64,000 bases of DNA from Saprospiraceae bacterium. Its GTDB lineage: Bacteria; Bacteroidota; Bacteroidia; Chitinophagales; Saprospiraceae. The position numbers and the translations under genes are program-made. The stretch covers positions 1-64,000 of the forward strand of contig JAKVCU010000007.1 in assembly GCA_022448955.1 (NCBI GenBank). The letters are read 5' to 3'. Below, piece after piece: positions 25,649 to 34,763 of the stretch (its first letter is position 1; each line of letters opens with the position of its first letter). A model generated the notes under the pieces. It saw nothing but the letters and a program-made list of their open reading frames with translations, was not told the DNA's origin and ran no database searches.

Positions 25649-25856
25649 TATGTCAAGTGAAATTAAAAAATAACTTTTTTGATTACAAATAATCTTATTT
25701 AAGATATTTTTAAATCCCTTTGTCATTAATTACATTACAAATTTACAGTCTTTTTTGATACAATGCAAGAAAAAAGGTAAAAAAATTTCACTTTTTTGAT
25801 TTTAATATAATCAAATTATTTACAAATCAACTTTCCGGGTTAAAAATCAATTACTT

Positions 25857-26387
25857 ATGGAGCATTGGAAAAAAATAAAAGAAGAACTTGTGTATGATGG
25901 ATGGCGAAAAGTAATCAGACGGTACTTCCTTTTACCCAATGGAAAAGAAGAGGCCTTTGATATCATTGGTAGTAACAACTATGTCATTATAGCTGCCTTT
26001 ACAGAAAATCATGATGCCATACTAGTCCAACAATATAGACCTGGAGCAGAAGAAGTTTTAGTTTCCTTTCCAGAGGGAGGTATAGAAGAAGCAGAAAGTT
26101 TGGCGGAAGCCGCAAGAAGAGAGCTCTTAGAAGAGACTGGATACTCTGCGGGAGAAGTTCAATTACTAAAATCGTTTCGCAGAGCTTATAGTAATCAACA
26201 ATATCATACCTTTATTGCCACTCATTGTAAAAAAATAGGCGATCAACAACTAGATGATTCAGAATTTATTGAAGTTTTCACGAAACCACTAACCGAATTT
26301 CGTTCCTTGATTAAGGATGCTCATGACCATAGCTTCCACAATGTAGGTTCGGCCTATTTGGCATTGGATTTTTTGGATAAATTATAA
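25857..26387 (+). CDS. Nudix hydrolase, ADP-ribose pyrophosphatase-like
   Basis: A 176-residue Nudix enzyme. The Nudix box is complete: G-x5-E-x7-REL-x-EE-x-G in GGIEEAESLAEAARRELLEETGY (about 80-102), binding Mg2+ through the REUxEE glutamates. The strand before it, ILVQQYRPGAEEVLVSFPEGG, is the pattern of ADP-ribose/NDP-sugar pyrophosphatases, which split ADP-ribose into AMP and ribose-5-phosphate. Substrate is assigned by family resemblance only. It is divergent from the RNA/PARP operon across about 320 bases of AT-rich DNA and starts a plus-strand operon with the dipeptidase 19 bases downstream. Next to a PARP gene, clearing free ADP-ribose is an attractive but unproven role. Confidence 0.9.
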   Translation: MEHWKKIKEELVYDGWRKVIRRYFLLPNGKEEAFDIIGSNNYVIIAAFTENHDAILVQQYRPGAEEVLVSFPEGGIEEAESLAEAARRELLEETGYSAGEVQLLKSFRRAYSNQQYHTFIATHCKKIGDQQLDDSEFIEVFTKPLTEFRSLIKDAHDHSFHNVGSAYLALDFLDKL

Positions 26388-26406
26388 TTATTAGACGAAC
26401 AATTTT

Positions 26407-27384
26407 ATGAAATTACTACCAATTACAGATCTCCATTGTGATCTTCTACTTTACTTGTCACATTTTGAAGGGGCTCACATTGAAGGAACCGAAGATATTG
26501 GCGTTACTTTACCTTTTTTAAAAAAAGGAAATGTCAAACATCAAATCACAGCTGTATTTACCCCTACAAAAAAAGGAAGTGTAGCCATGGCTAACAAGCA
26601 ATTTGATTGCTTTAAAACCCTTGTCGAATCTTCCGATTTTCACAACCATACCAGTCCAGAGGCTAATGCAAAAGATACCATAGGAATTACACTAGCCATT
26701 GAAAATGCCAGTGGTATTTGCAATGAATCAGAACCCATCCAAAACGCTTTTCAACGGCTCGATAAAATTCGGGATACTTACCAACGTATATTCTATATTA
26801 GCTTTACGCATCATCCAGAAAATCGCTTTGGAGGAGGAAATTATGCCCCTGGCATAGGCCTAAAAGAAGATGGTGAACGCATGCTCGACTACATGGATGG
26901 CCAGCAAATTGCTATCGACCTATCACATACAAGCGATGCATTGGCCATAGATATCCTTAATTATATAGATCAAAATAACTTAAAAATTCCAGTCATTGCC
27001 AGTCACTCTAACTTTAGAATAATTTGGGATCACCCCAGAAACCTTCCTGAAGAATTGGTACAAGAAGTCATTCGAAGAGAAGGCCTGATCGGAATGAACT
27101 TCCTTAGAGCTTTCATTCATCCAACTGATCCAGGTGTACTCTTGGAGCATATCCAAATGGGATTAGAAAAAGCAGAAGATCAAGTGGCTTTTGGCGCAGA
27201 TTTCTTTTATCGAAAGGGTATCCTAGATCCTGAAAGACAACCCCTTTTCTTTGAAGAGCACGAGGATGCTGGAAAATATCCAAATATTATTCAGCAACTC
27301 ACGGAAAAAGGTATGGATCATATTCAAATAGAGAAATTAGCTTATCAAAATGTTTTAAATTTTATGGCAAAAAATTGGGGATAA
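26407..27384 (+). CDS. Membrane dipeptidase family (M19) peptidase
   Basis: Zinc amidohydrolase-fold dipeptidase, 325 residues, related to renal dipeptidase. Metal ligands are visible: His10-x-Asp12 in TDLHCDLL, the bridging Glu in LAIENASG, His in AIDLSHTSD and His in VIASHSNFR, with a later Asp in AFGADFF. There is no signal peptide, so the protein is cytoplasmic, as often in bacterial M19 enzymes acting on L-Xaa-D-Xaa or ordinary dipeptides. It starts 19 bases after the Nudix stop and is probably co-transcribed with it; no functional link between the two is known. Confidence 0.93.
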   Translation: MKLLPITDLHCDLLLYLSHFEGAHIEGTEDIGVTLPFLKKGNVKHQITAVFTPTKKGSVAMANKQFDCFKTLVESSDFHNHTSPEANAKDTIGITLAIENASGICNESEPIQNAFQRLDKIRDTYQRIFYISFTHHPENRFGGGNYAPGIGLKEDGERMLDYMDGQQIAIDLSHTSDALAIDILNYIDQNNLKIPVIASHSNFRIIWDHPRNLPEELVQEVIRREGLIGMNFLRAFIHPTDPGVLLEHIQMGLEKAEDQVAFGADFFYRKGILDPERQPLFFEEHEDAGKYPNIIQQLTEKGMDHIQIEKLAYQNVLNFMAKNWG

Positions 27385-27503
27385 TCTCTTTTACATCTGG
27401 AACCATTCTATACCGTGCTTTTGTTCCAATCAAAACCATTCAATCTATTTTTGTTATTTTGTTTAGGGATTTTTAAAATCCTTGCAGCTATAAAACTAAA
27501 TTC

Positions 27504-28685
27504 ATGGAAATACTCTTAGGCATGCTCTATGCCATTTCGGCAATTTTCTTGGTGCTCTGCATTCGCCCAATCACCACCTTTGTCCATGAAATGGGACATG
27601 CTATTCCTGCGCTTTTATTCACAGATGGAGAAGTGACCATTTATGTCGGTTCTTATGGAGATATTAATCAAAGTACCTTGATTGACTATGGTCGCTTAAA
27701 AATATATTTCCGTCTCAATCTATTTCATTGGGACCTTGGACTATGTTCTCACCATGCCTATATTTCACTCACTCAGCACCTAATTATCGTCCTTGGAGGA
27801 CCTTTTCTTTCTTTGATCTTTGCCACCCTACTATTTTTACAAATGATTGGTGGAACTTACTCAGACGGCGCTATTGCCATCATGAGTTTATTTATCATTT
27901 CTAGTACTTGGGACTTTGCCATTAATATGATTCCTCGTTCAGAGCCATTGGTCCTTCATGATCAGTCCTTGGCATACAATGATGGTGCTCAGATCAAGCG
28001 ATTATTGTCAATGGGATCTTCTGCAGCTGACTATGCGCAAACATTTAATACCTTTAAGCAAACAGGGCAGCCTATTGATTATGAAAGGCTCCTAAAAATT
28101 ATTGAGCAAAAGAATTATCCGCCTATTATGGTGGATGAAACTTCCCATTTATTGGTCGCTAAGGCTAAATACCAAGATGCCTTAGATTTATTCCAAGAAT
28201 ACCACAATCGAAAAAATTTAAAAACCCACCAATATCTTCTCTTGGGCCAAATCTATCAAGGACTAGGCAATGCCCATGAAGCCATTAAGGCTTATGAGCA
28301 GTATTGGTTCTATCATCATAACGATCCTAATACGCTCAATAAAAAAGCAGCTCTATTAATGGATATTGGCCAGTACGAGGTAGCTGCCGAAGACATCCGC
28401 ATTAGCCTTTCTATGCAACCCGAAGGTAATGTTAGTGCATTACTCAATAGGGTACGTTATTATTTAAATCAACATGCCCTTGAAGAGGCCAAGCAAGATT
28501 TAGAGCAAATAGAAAAGCTAGTGCCAGAAAATGCCAATCTATTCTATTATTGGGGGCGTTACCATGAAGAAAAATGGAATTATCAGGCGGCCATCCACTA
28601 TTTAGAAAAAGCAAAAGCGGCAGGTTCTGAACAACATGCGCTTGATTATAAAATTGAAGAACTCCAACAAATGTTAGAGCGATAA
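27504..28685 (+). CDS. M50-type membrane metalloprotease-like protein with TPR domain
   Basis: A 393-residue membrane protein. The zinc motif is HEMGH (H28-E29-x2-H32) in the second helix, as in M50 site-2 proteases, with further hydrophobic segments up to about residue 155 (LIIVLGGPFLSLIFATLLFL, then IMSLFIISSTWDFAINMIP). The expected third ligand motif (NxxPxxxxD-type) could be FAINMIPRSEPL. From about residue 195 to the end lie four to five TPR units (YLLLGQIYQGLGNAHEAIKAY; ANLFYYWGRYHEEKWNYQAA). A protease core fused to a cytoplasmic TPR platform is unusual. It is followed at 3 bases by the CapA-like gene, so the two form an operon. Substrate unknown. Confidence 0.8.
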   Translation: MEILLGMLYAISAIFLVLCIRPITTFVHEMGHAIPALLFTDGEVTIYVGSYGDINQSTLIDYGRLKIYFRLNLFHWDLGLCSHHAYISLTQHLIIVLGGPFLSLIFATLLFLQMIGGTYSDGAIAIMSLFIISSTWDFAINMIPRSEPLVLHDQSLAYNDGAQIKRLLSMGSSAADYAQTFNTFKQTGQPIDYERLLKIIEQKNYPPIMVDETSHLLVAKAKYQDALDLFQEYHNRKNLKTHQYLLLGQIYQGLGNAHEAIKAYEQYWFYHHNDPNTLNKKAALLMDIGQYEVAAEDIRISLSMQPEGNVSALLNRVRYYLNQHALEEAKQDLEQIEKLVPENANLFYYWGRYHEEKWNYQAAIHYLEKAKAAGSEQHALDYKIEELQQMLER

Positions 28686-28688
28686 GCC

Positions 28689-29753
28689 ATGAAATGCTGC
28701 TTAACCCTAATTTTTGTCTGCTTCCTGGCTCTTTCAGGCCATACACAGTCCGATACGCTACAATTGACCTTTTTAGGCGACATTATGGGGCATGAGGCAC
28801 AGATTCATGCAGCATTTCAAGCTGAGACGCAACAATACGATTACTGGCCTTCTTTTAAGGAAATAGCGCCTATCTTGCGTCAAGCTGATTTTACTATAGG
28901 CAATTTAGAAGTTACCCTTTCGGGAAAACCTTTTCATGGCTACCCTGTATTTTCTTCTCCTGACGCCTTAGCAGTGGCTTGCCAAAAAGCAGGTATTAAT
29001 GTTCTACTCACTGCAAATAACCATGCCCTAGATTTTAGCAGTCGTGGCCTTATACGCACCATAGACGTGCTAGACTCATTAGGCATCAAACATACCGGAA
29101 GTTTCCATAGTAAGGCTGCAAGACGCATAAAAAACCTATTGATTCTCCATAAAAATAATATTAGGTTAGGCTTGCTAAATTATACCTTTAGCACAAATGG
29201 TATTCGAATTCCCAAAAGTGTAGCAGTTAATAAGATCGATACATTACAAATGAAAAAAGACATTCAAAGAGCAAAACGTACCAATATCGACAAGCTCATT
29301 GTCTTTATGCACTGGGGGAAAGAGTACGAAAATATGCCTCACGAAAAACAAAGGACGATAGCTCAATTTCTGAAAAGGCAAAAGGTAGACATTATTATCG
29401 GGGCTCATCCTCACGTTTTGCAACCCATGGAGTTTAGTAATAGACAAATAATCGCTTATTCATTAGGTAACTTCCTCACTGCCCAACGCAATACCGGTAA
29501 AGATGGAGGTGCCCTTTTACATATTACCATAGTCAAAAATGAAAAAAGTTGTAAGCTTATTAGATGTGAATACGAACTTACTTGGGTACATTGCCCAGCA
29601 ATAGAAAACAAAAAACAGTTTGTTATACTCCCTGCTAAATCCTATGAAACTTCATCTCATCTTGACAACTACGCTCAAATGCGATTAAACCGATTTCTAA
29701 AAAGTGCAAGAACTTTTTTAGCTCAGCATAATGTGCATGTGAAAGAGAGGTAG
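28689..29753 (+). CDS. CapA/PgsA-family metallophosphatase-like protein
   Basis: A 354-residue exported protein with a signal peptide (CCLTLIFVCFLALSGHTQS). It has the CapA fold, a calcineurin-like metal-binding phosphoesterase relative: LTFLGDIMGHEAQ near the start, ADFTIGNLEVTLSG, LLTANNHALDFSSRGL (metal-binding Asn-His), VFMHWGKEYEN and GAHPHVLQPME. In poly-gamma-glutamate producers CapA takes part in polymer synthesis or anchoring; no capB/capC are seen here, so a general cell-surface phosphoesterase role is equally likely. It lies 3 bases after the M50-TPR gene, in the same operon. Confidence 0.88.
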   Translation: MKCCLTLIFVCFLALSGHTQSDTLQLTFLGDIMGHEAQIHAAFQAETQQYDYWPSFKEIAPILRQADFTIGNLEVTLSGKPFHGYPVFSSPDALAVACQKAGINVLLTANNHALDFSSRGLIRTIDVLDSLGIKHTGSFHSKAARRIKNLLILHKNNIRLGLLNYTFSTNGIRIPKSVAVNKIDTLQMKKDIQRAKRTNIDKLIVFMHWGKEYENMPHEKQRTIAQFLKRQKVDIIIGAHPHVLQPMEFSNRQIIAYSLGNFLTAQRNTGKDGGALLHITIVKNEKSCKLIRCEYELTWVHCPAIENKKQFVILPAKSYETSSHLDNYAQMRLNRFLKSARTFLAQHNVHVKER

Positions 29754-29798
29754 TTGGAGTATCATCAATAAAGGGCCATTCATCTGGGTCGTCACATA

Positions 29799-29963
29799 CT
29801 AATTATTGGGAAGCTCTAATAAATTACGAAGATATCTATCCAACAGATCAGCAGGAATATCTTTTACTATCCATTTTACTGCGTCCCATCGATTCGGCGA
29901 AAGCACTTTTATACATTTAATCAACAATTGCAAATAACCTTTCTGCTAGAAATGTTCATTCAT
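29799..29963 (-). pseudogene. Small ORF with an in-frame amber codon
   Basis: An ATG at 29963 opens a frame of 55 codons that is interrupted only by TAG at codon 6 (29948-29946). The remaining 48 residues look protein-like (WDAVKWIVKDIPADLLDRYL) and end at TAG (29801-29799). It could be a gene remnant, a gene starting at a later TTG, or chance. It follows the ADP-ribosylglycohydrolase gene directly on the same strand. No family recognised. Confidence 0.35.
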
Positions 29964-29973
29964 CCTTCCTCAT

Positions 29974-30933
29974 TTATTCATAATATTGATCAAATAATCG
30001 TTTACCTAAATCTTTGATTTTATTTACTTTCACTAGCACATCCAACCACTTTTTTGGAATAGAGGAAGCGCCATAAATCAGTCCAGCCATGCCCCCTGCA
30101 ACTGCGGCAGTAGTATCTGTATCTTCGCCTAAGTTTACAGCCATCAGTACCGTTTCTTCATAACTTTCTCCCTTCATCACACACCACAAAGCAGCCTCTA
30201 AAGTATGCAACACATAACCATCTGATTTAATCTCCTCTTCTTCAAAACTCTGAATATTAAACGCTAAAATCCTACAAAATTTATCAATTTCTGTACTAGG
30301 AAAATCATTGGATTCAAAAAAGGAAAGGCATTGATTTTTAGCAACTAGATAAGCTATATTTTTCTTTGCACCATCAAGTAGTTCTTCTATAAATAGTACA
30401 GCTATCATGCACGCCATATTCGATCGAATATGAGCATGTGTAAGACTTCCAACCTCTTTAATCAACTGCCATTTCTTTAAAATAGGAAGATCAAAAGTTT
30501 CAAATGCCAGAGGTAAAATGCGCATAAGTGCCCCATTTCCGTTACTAAATTCATTGTTATTGTGGCGCTGATTAAGCTCTGCAAAATTCTTACGCTTGAA
30601 AATGGCGACTAACTCATCAATCGCATTGCGGGTTTGACCTCCAATATCAAATACGTTCCCATTTGGCGTCCACGTAGCATCTTGAAACCAACTGACAATA
30701 CCCTTAGCGATATCTTTTAAATCATAAGCATTTGCAGATAAACTCTCTGCCAAACAAAAAGACAAAGAGCTATCATCAGACCAAGTTCCTAATGGTTGAT
30801 TATGTGTACCATAGGCAAGCATATCTTTCACTGGATGTGCCCGAAGAAAATCTCTACTTGTAAACTCCACGGGAACTCCAAGTGCATCTCCAACTGCTAT
30901 TCCTAAAAGTAAACTTTGTCCTAAATTCATCAA
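29974..30933 (-). CDS. ADP-ribosylglycohydrolase (ARH/DraG family)
   Basis: Mg2+-dependent all-helical hydrolase that removes ADP-ribose from proteins or other acceptors. The 319 residues carry the family's metal sites: GIAVGDALGVPVEF at the N-terminus, LGTWSDDSSLSFCLAESL (the T-x-D-D-type acidic cluster, about 50-54), and the C-terminal NLGEDTDTTAAVAGGMAGLIYG with its D-T-D-T motif. Cytoplasmic. It is a single minus-strand gene about 10 kb from the WGR-PARP gene and may reverse PARP modification, though many ARH proteins act on other substrates. Length and motifs indicate an active enzyme. Confidence 0.93.
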   Translation of the reverse strand: MMNLGQSLLLGIAVGDALGVPVEFTSRDFLRAHPVKDMLAYGTHNQPLGTWSDDSSLSFCLAESLSANAYDLKDIAKGIVSWFQDATWTPNGNVFDIGGQTRNAIDELVAIFKRKNFAELNQRHNNNEFSNGNGALMRILPLAFETFDLPILKKWQLIKEVGSLTHAHIRSNMACMIAVLFIEELLDGAKKNIAYLVAKNQCLSFFESNDFPSTEIDKFCRILAFNIQSFEEEEIKSDGYVLHTLEAALWCVMKGESYEETVLMAVNLGEDTDTTAAVAGGMAGLIYGASSIPKKWLDVLVKVNKIKDLGKRLFDQYYE

Positions 30934-31451
30934 TTATAACTTTTTGTTCTTCCCTATGAAGATACTGGTTCCTAGTCTATTTTTATCCTGCTGATAAGTT
31001 GGGATAAGGACTTTTTAATTCACACTTTCTATCCAAATCGCTAACCTGCAATAAGGCTTTCCAAGGTTGGATTAAGATTCCAAAACGATTGATTCTATTT
31101 CGTTCATTAGCTTTTGATCATGGCTCATTATTTACTAGCAGGCCTCAATATCTCTAATTCCTCTTAATGAGTAATACAAGTATATTTAATTGAGTACCGC
31201 ATCATTAATTACCTCTTTGAGTTTAAAGTATTCTTACCTATCGGATGGCATAAGTTGCAACCAAGTTTTGGCCTGTTCGTCAGCAGTAGTCACATTTTTA
31301 GGCTTATTCAAAAAGAGATTAATATGGGCTGTTTGATTGGTTACCATAAGTGTAACGGCCTTACCCCATTTTCATTGAAAAAAAGGTAAGTATGGTATAG
31401 TTAAAACTGAATACAGCTTATTTTCCAAGGTATTTTTTTAAGCTGTACCTT
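30934..31451. other. Intergenic region, possible gene debris
   Basis: No substantial ORF. A minus-strand frame from ATG at 31347 to TAA at 31234 encodes 37 residues of normal composition (TNQTAHINLFLNKPKNVTTA within it), which may be a small gene or a remnant. The rest is unremarkable AT-rich DNA. Confidence 0.4.
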
Positions 31452-32231
31452 TTACCAATCAAATTTCTTCACTTTTAGAGCTTGGTCAAATATAGTTTTG
31501 GGATTCATCCGGATTATCTGCTCATAGCGTTTTTTTTCACTAAATCTGTTCTCGGCAATCTGTACAATCATAAAATCGCTTTTCCGAATCCAATATTTCC
31601 TCGTCCATTCTAAGGTAATAGTAAAGCCATTCTTCTTTCGTTCTTGCCAAATAGGATGATCAAGATCATGGTTGATATATTGAAGTTCTAATACATAACA
31701 TTCCTCGATGCCTAATTCTTCCTCTGTGATTTGACTTTCGTCAAATCCTTTTAAGGGGGCTTTTCCACTAATTTCCTCTTCTACTTTCAGCAACTTTGCC
31801 ATATTTAGACCATAACTAGTTCCAAAACCTCCGACTGACATTGCGATACAATTTACAAGTGGTTTGGGCTTTAGTTGTCTTGGCCGATCACCACGAATGA
31901 TCCAGAACAAAGTATCTCCTGTAATTGGATTCCAGTGTATCCCTCCATTTATGTCCTTTATTCTGACACGTCCAAAGGCATAATACTCTATTTCATACAA
32001 ATTGGAACGTATAAACTGTAAAGAAAAGTTCGTTTGCTTCTTGGCCGATAGGGGTTTCCCAACTAAAGTATAAGATTGACTAATTATAATTCCACTGTCA
32101 GCAAATTGCTCAAGTGAACGATAATTTTTGAACACTTCTTGAATTAATGAATCAACGCCCATTTCTTGAGTGAATGATGGGCTTCCAATCATTACAAAAA
32201 TGATTAAAGACAAAAGATGTCGTTTTAGCAT
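31452..32231 (-). CDS. Hypothetical periplasmic or outer-membrane-associated protein
   Basis: A 259-residue protein with a signal peptide (LLSLIIFVMIGSPSFTQ). The mature part is beta-rich with long amphipathic strands (KKQTNFSLQFIRSNLYEIEYY; NGFTITLEWTRKYWIRKSDFMIVQ), an arrangement seen in LolA/outer-membrane lipoprotein-sorting-like folds, but the similarity is too weak for a name. It is a single gene on the minus strand, divergent from the acylase gene. Function unknown. Confidence 0.7.
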   Translation of the reverse strand: MLKRHLLSLIIFVMIGSPSFTQEMGVDSLIQEVFKNYRSLEQFADSGIIISQSYTLVGKPLSAKKQTNFSLQFIRSNLYEIEYYAFGRVRIKDINGGIHWNPITGDTLFWIIRGDRPRQLKPKPLVNCIAMSVGGFGTSYGLNMAKLLKVEEEISGKAPLKGFDESQITEEELGIEECYVLELQYINHDLDHPIWQERKKNGFTITLEWTRKYWIRKSDFMIVQIAENRFSEKKRYEQIIRMNPKTIFDQALKVKKFDW

Positions 32232-32491
32232 AGCTTTGTATTTTAGTGATCATATTCCTAATATACTGAAAATGTTCCCCAAATACAACCAAATGGAGCG
32301 GGAAGGATATCAAGTAGAAAAAATATCTTTTCAGGAAAGATCAATACCTTCATCCAATAATATCAGAACAATCTGGATGATTATCTTTTTATAAAGGCTA
32401 TGGCCAATTAATCAATAAATGCTAAAATGAAACGAGCATGATCTTTATTAATCATCCGCCTTAGACGGACACACAAGGATATGATTAAAGA

Positions 32492-32554
32492 AAATACATG
32501 CGAGCCTGCCTGCCGTACTTAGGTACTAAAGCAGGCAGGTTCCTGAATGTATTT
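32492..32554. repeat. Extended REP/MITE-like palindrome
   Basis: CCTGCCTGC (32505-32513) pairs with GCAGGCAGG (32531-32539) around a 17-base loop, and AAATACAT (32492-32499) pairs with ATGTATTT (32547-32554) outside it. GC-rich arms in AT-rich DNA are typical of a mobile REP-type element. It sits 42 bases upstream of the acylase start codon. Confidence 0.6.
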
Positions 32555-32596
32555 CAATTTTTTGCAGATTAACTGCAAGCAAAAAAATTTAAACGG

Positions 32597-34696
32597 ATGA
32601 AATACCTATTTACTTCCTTACTCACTGTAATTTCGTTTATTGTTACATTTGCTCAACAAACAGAGCTTTCACACATTCAAATCGCTAGAGATCAATATGG
32701 CGTACCCCATATCTACGCTCCAACTGATAATGAGGTAGCTTATGGACTTGCATGGGTCCAATGTGAAGATGACTTCAAAACCATTCAAGAACAATTAATG
32801 GCCATCAAAGGTATGCTTGGCCAGCATTGGGGGAAGCGAGGTATCCTAGTAGATTTTGGCATCAAATTCATGGGGCTTCGAGAAGAAGTCGAAGCACGAT
32901 ATGATCAAGAGATTAGTACCGATTTCAAAGCCTATTTGCAGAGGTTTGCAGATGGAATCAATAACTACGCTGCTTTACATCCTGATAAGGTGTTCTCAAA
33001 AAAAGTCTTTCCAATCAATACGAAAGATTTATTAGTAGGTTATGCACTTGGATTGGCAGAATTAACAGGCGCACGCAATCATTTGGAATCCATCCTTAAT
33101 GAAAGTGTACTTCCTTACGAAACTACCCAAAAACCCAAGGGTTCCAATGCTTTCGCTTTTTCCAAAAAGATCACCAAAGACAATAAAACCTACCTCGCTG
33201 TGAACTCTCACCAACCACTAGAAGGATGGTATTCTTGGTATGAAGCTCATCTTGTAAGTGAGGAGGGGCTGAATGTATTGGGTGGTACGTTCCCGCTTGG
33301 GGTCAGTATTTTGCATGGTACTAATGAACATCTTGGCTGGGCACATACCGTTAATCATCCTGATCTTACAGATGTTTACCAATTGGAAATGCATCCTACC
33401 GAAAAATTAACGTACAAACTAGATGGCGAATGGAAAAAACTGGCAAAGCGAAAGTACAAAGCTAAATTAAAGGTATTAGGCTTTCTTAAACTTCCAATTA
33501 GTCAAACGATCTATCACAGCGTTTATGGGCCAACTTTCAAAACGGACAAAGGTTTCTTTGCTATTCGTGCAGTAGCATCTCATGGAATAAAAGCGGCAGA
33601 ACAGTGGTATAAAATGACAAAAAGCACTGATTTTAAAGCCTTTTATGACTGCCTAAACATGCAGGGTATCCCTGGAATGAACATTGTATATGCAGACAAG
33701 GATGATCATATTTTCTACCTTAGTAATGGTCGTTTTCCTTTGCGGAATAAAGAGTTGGATTGGACCGTCACCCTTCCGGGAAATACAGCGGCAAGCCTTT
33801 GGGAAGAAACCTACTATCCATTAGATAGCTTACCTCAAATACTAGATCCTGACTGTGGTTATGTTTTTAATACCAACAATTCTCCTTTTGTAGCGACTGC
33901 TGCGGATGAAAATATTGATCCGATGGCTATTCCATCTACGATGGGGTATAAAGCAAAAGCTTTGGATAACAATCGGAGCATTCGTTTTCAAGAATTGATG
34001 AAGGAATATCCTGCACCTTATGATTATGAAACATTCAAAACAATAAAGTTTGATATTCAATATCCAGCTCGTTTACAGCATCATCAGATCACTAATCTAG
34101 AATTATTGATGCAGCTAGCATCATCTGCTCATCCAAATATCGCAGATGCTATTGAGCTTTTGCAAAACTGGGATCGCCGTGCATCCTTAGATAGCGAAGC
34201 TATGCCCCTATTTGTGCTATCCATGACTGCACTTTGGGATAAATTAAAAATCGAAAATCGCTTATTCGATGGCGGTAGCATTACAACATCTGATGCCGTT
34301 TTTGCGATCACTAAAGCACAAGAAATATTGCAAGAAGAAATAGGTAGCATTCGTATTCCGCTTGAAAAATTCCAGTTCTTGAGCCGTGGAAATCTGCGTT
34401 TGCCTATCACAGGAGGCCCTGACCTATTGCGTGCCGTTTATTGCAGCATGCAAGAGGACGAAGGCTTTTGTAGAAATATTGCAGGTGATTCTTATTTGCA
34501 ATTGGTTCGCTACAGCGAAAATGGTGTAGAGATAGAGAGCATCAACAGCTTTGGCGCTTCCGCCAACCCAGGTGATCCGCACTATACCGATCAAATGGAC
34601 AAATTTGTCAACTATGGCCTAAAACCCATGACACTAGACAAAGAAAGCGTTTTTGCGAAAGCAAAAAAGGTCTACTCCCCATATGAAATCAAATAA
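32597..34696 (+). CDS. Penicillin acylase (S45) family hydrolase
   Basis: Exported Ntn-hydrolase of the penicillin/AHL acylase family, 699 residues. After a signal peptide (residues 1-19) comes the alpha chain with IQIARDQYGVPHIYAPTDNEVAYGLAWVQCEDDF, the family opening. The autocatalytic cleavage site and nucleophile are KGSNAFAFS, Ser183 becoming the N-terminus of the beta chain. The beta chain has AVNSHQPLEGWYSWYEAHL and the HTVNHPDLTDVY stretch near the active site. Natural substrates could be acyl-homoserine lactones, cyclic lipopeptides or other amides; which one cannot be told. No T9SS domain, so it is probably periplasmic. It stands alone, with a 68-base gap before the GNAT genes. Confidence 0.92.
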   Translation: MKYLFTSLLTVISFIVTFAQQTELSHIQIARDQYGVPHIYAPTDNEVAYGLAWVQCEDDFKTIQEQLMAIKGMLGQHWGKRGILVDFGIKFMGLREEVEARYDQEISTDFKAYLQRFADGINNYAALHPDKVFSKKVFPINTKDLLVGYALGLAELTGARNHLESILNESVLPYETTQKPKGSNAFAFSKKITKDNKTYLAVNSHQPLEGWYSWYEAHLVSEEGLNVLGGTFPLGVSILHGTNEHLGWAHTVNHPDLTDVYQLEMHPTEKLTYKLDGEWKKLAKRKYKAKLKVLGFLKLPISQTIYHSVYGPTFKTDKGFFAIRAVASHGIKAAEQWYKMTKSTDFKAFYDCLNMQGIPGMNIVYADKDDHIFYLSNGRFPLRNKELDWTVTLPGNTAASLWEETYYPLDSLPQILDPDCGYVFNTNNSPFVATAADENIDPMAIPSTMGYKAKALDNNRSIRFQELMKEYPAPYDYETFKTIKFDIQYPARLQHHQITNLELLMQLASSAHPNIADAIELLQNWDRRASLDSEAMPLFVLSMTALWDKLKIENRLFDGGSITTSDAVFAITKAQEILQEEIGSIRIPLEKFQFLSRGNLRLPITGGPDLLRAVYCSMQEDEGFCRNIAGDSYLQLVRYSENGVEIESINSFGASANPGDPHYTDQMDKFVNYGLKPMTLDKESVFAKAKKVYSPYEIK

Positions 34697-34763
34697 ATTT
34701 AAAGAGAAGGGAATTATTCTCAACAGATTTTGTTGATTAGCCCAAAGAAAACCAAAAAGGACT

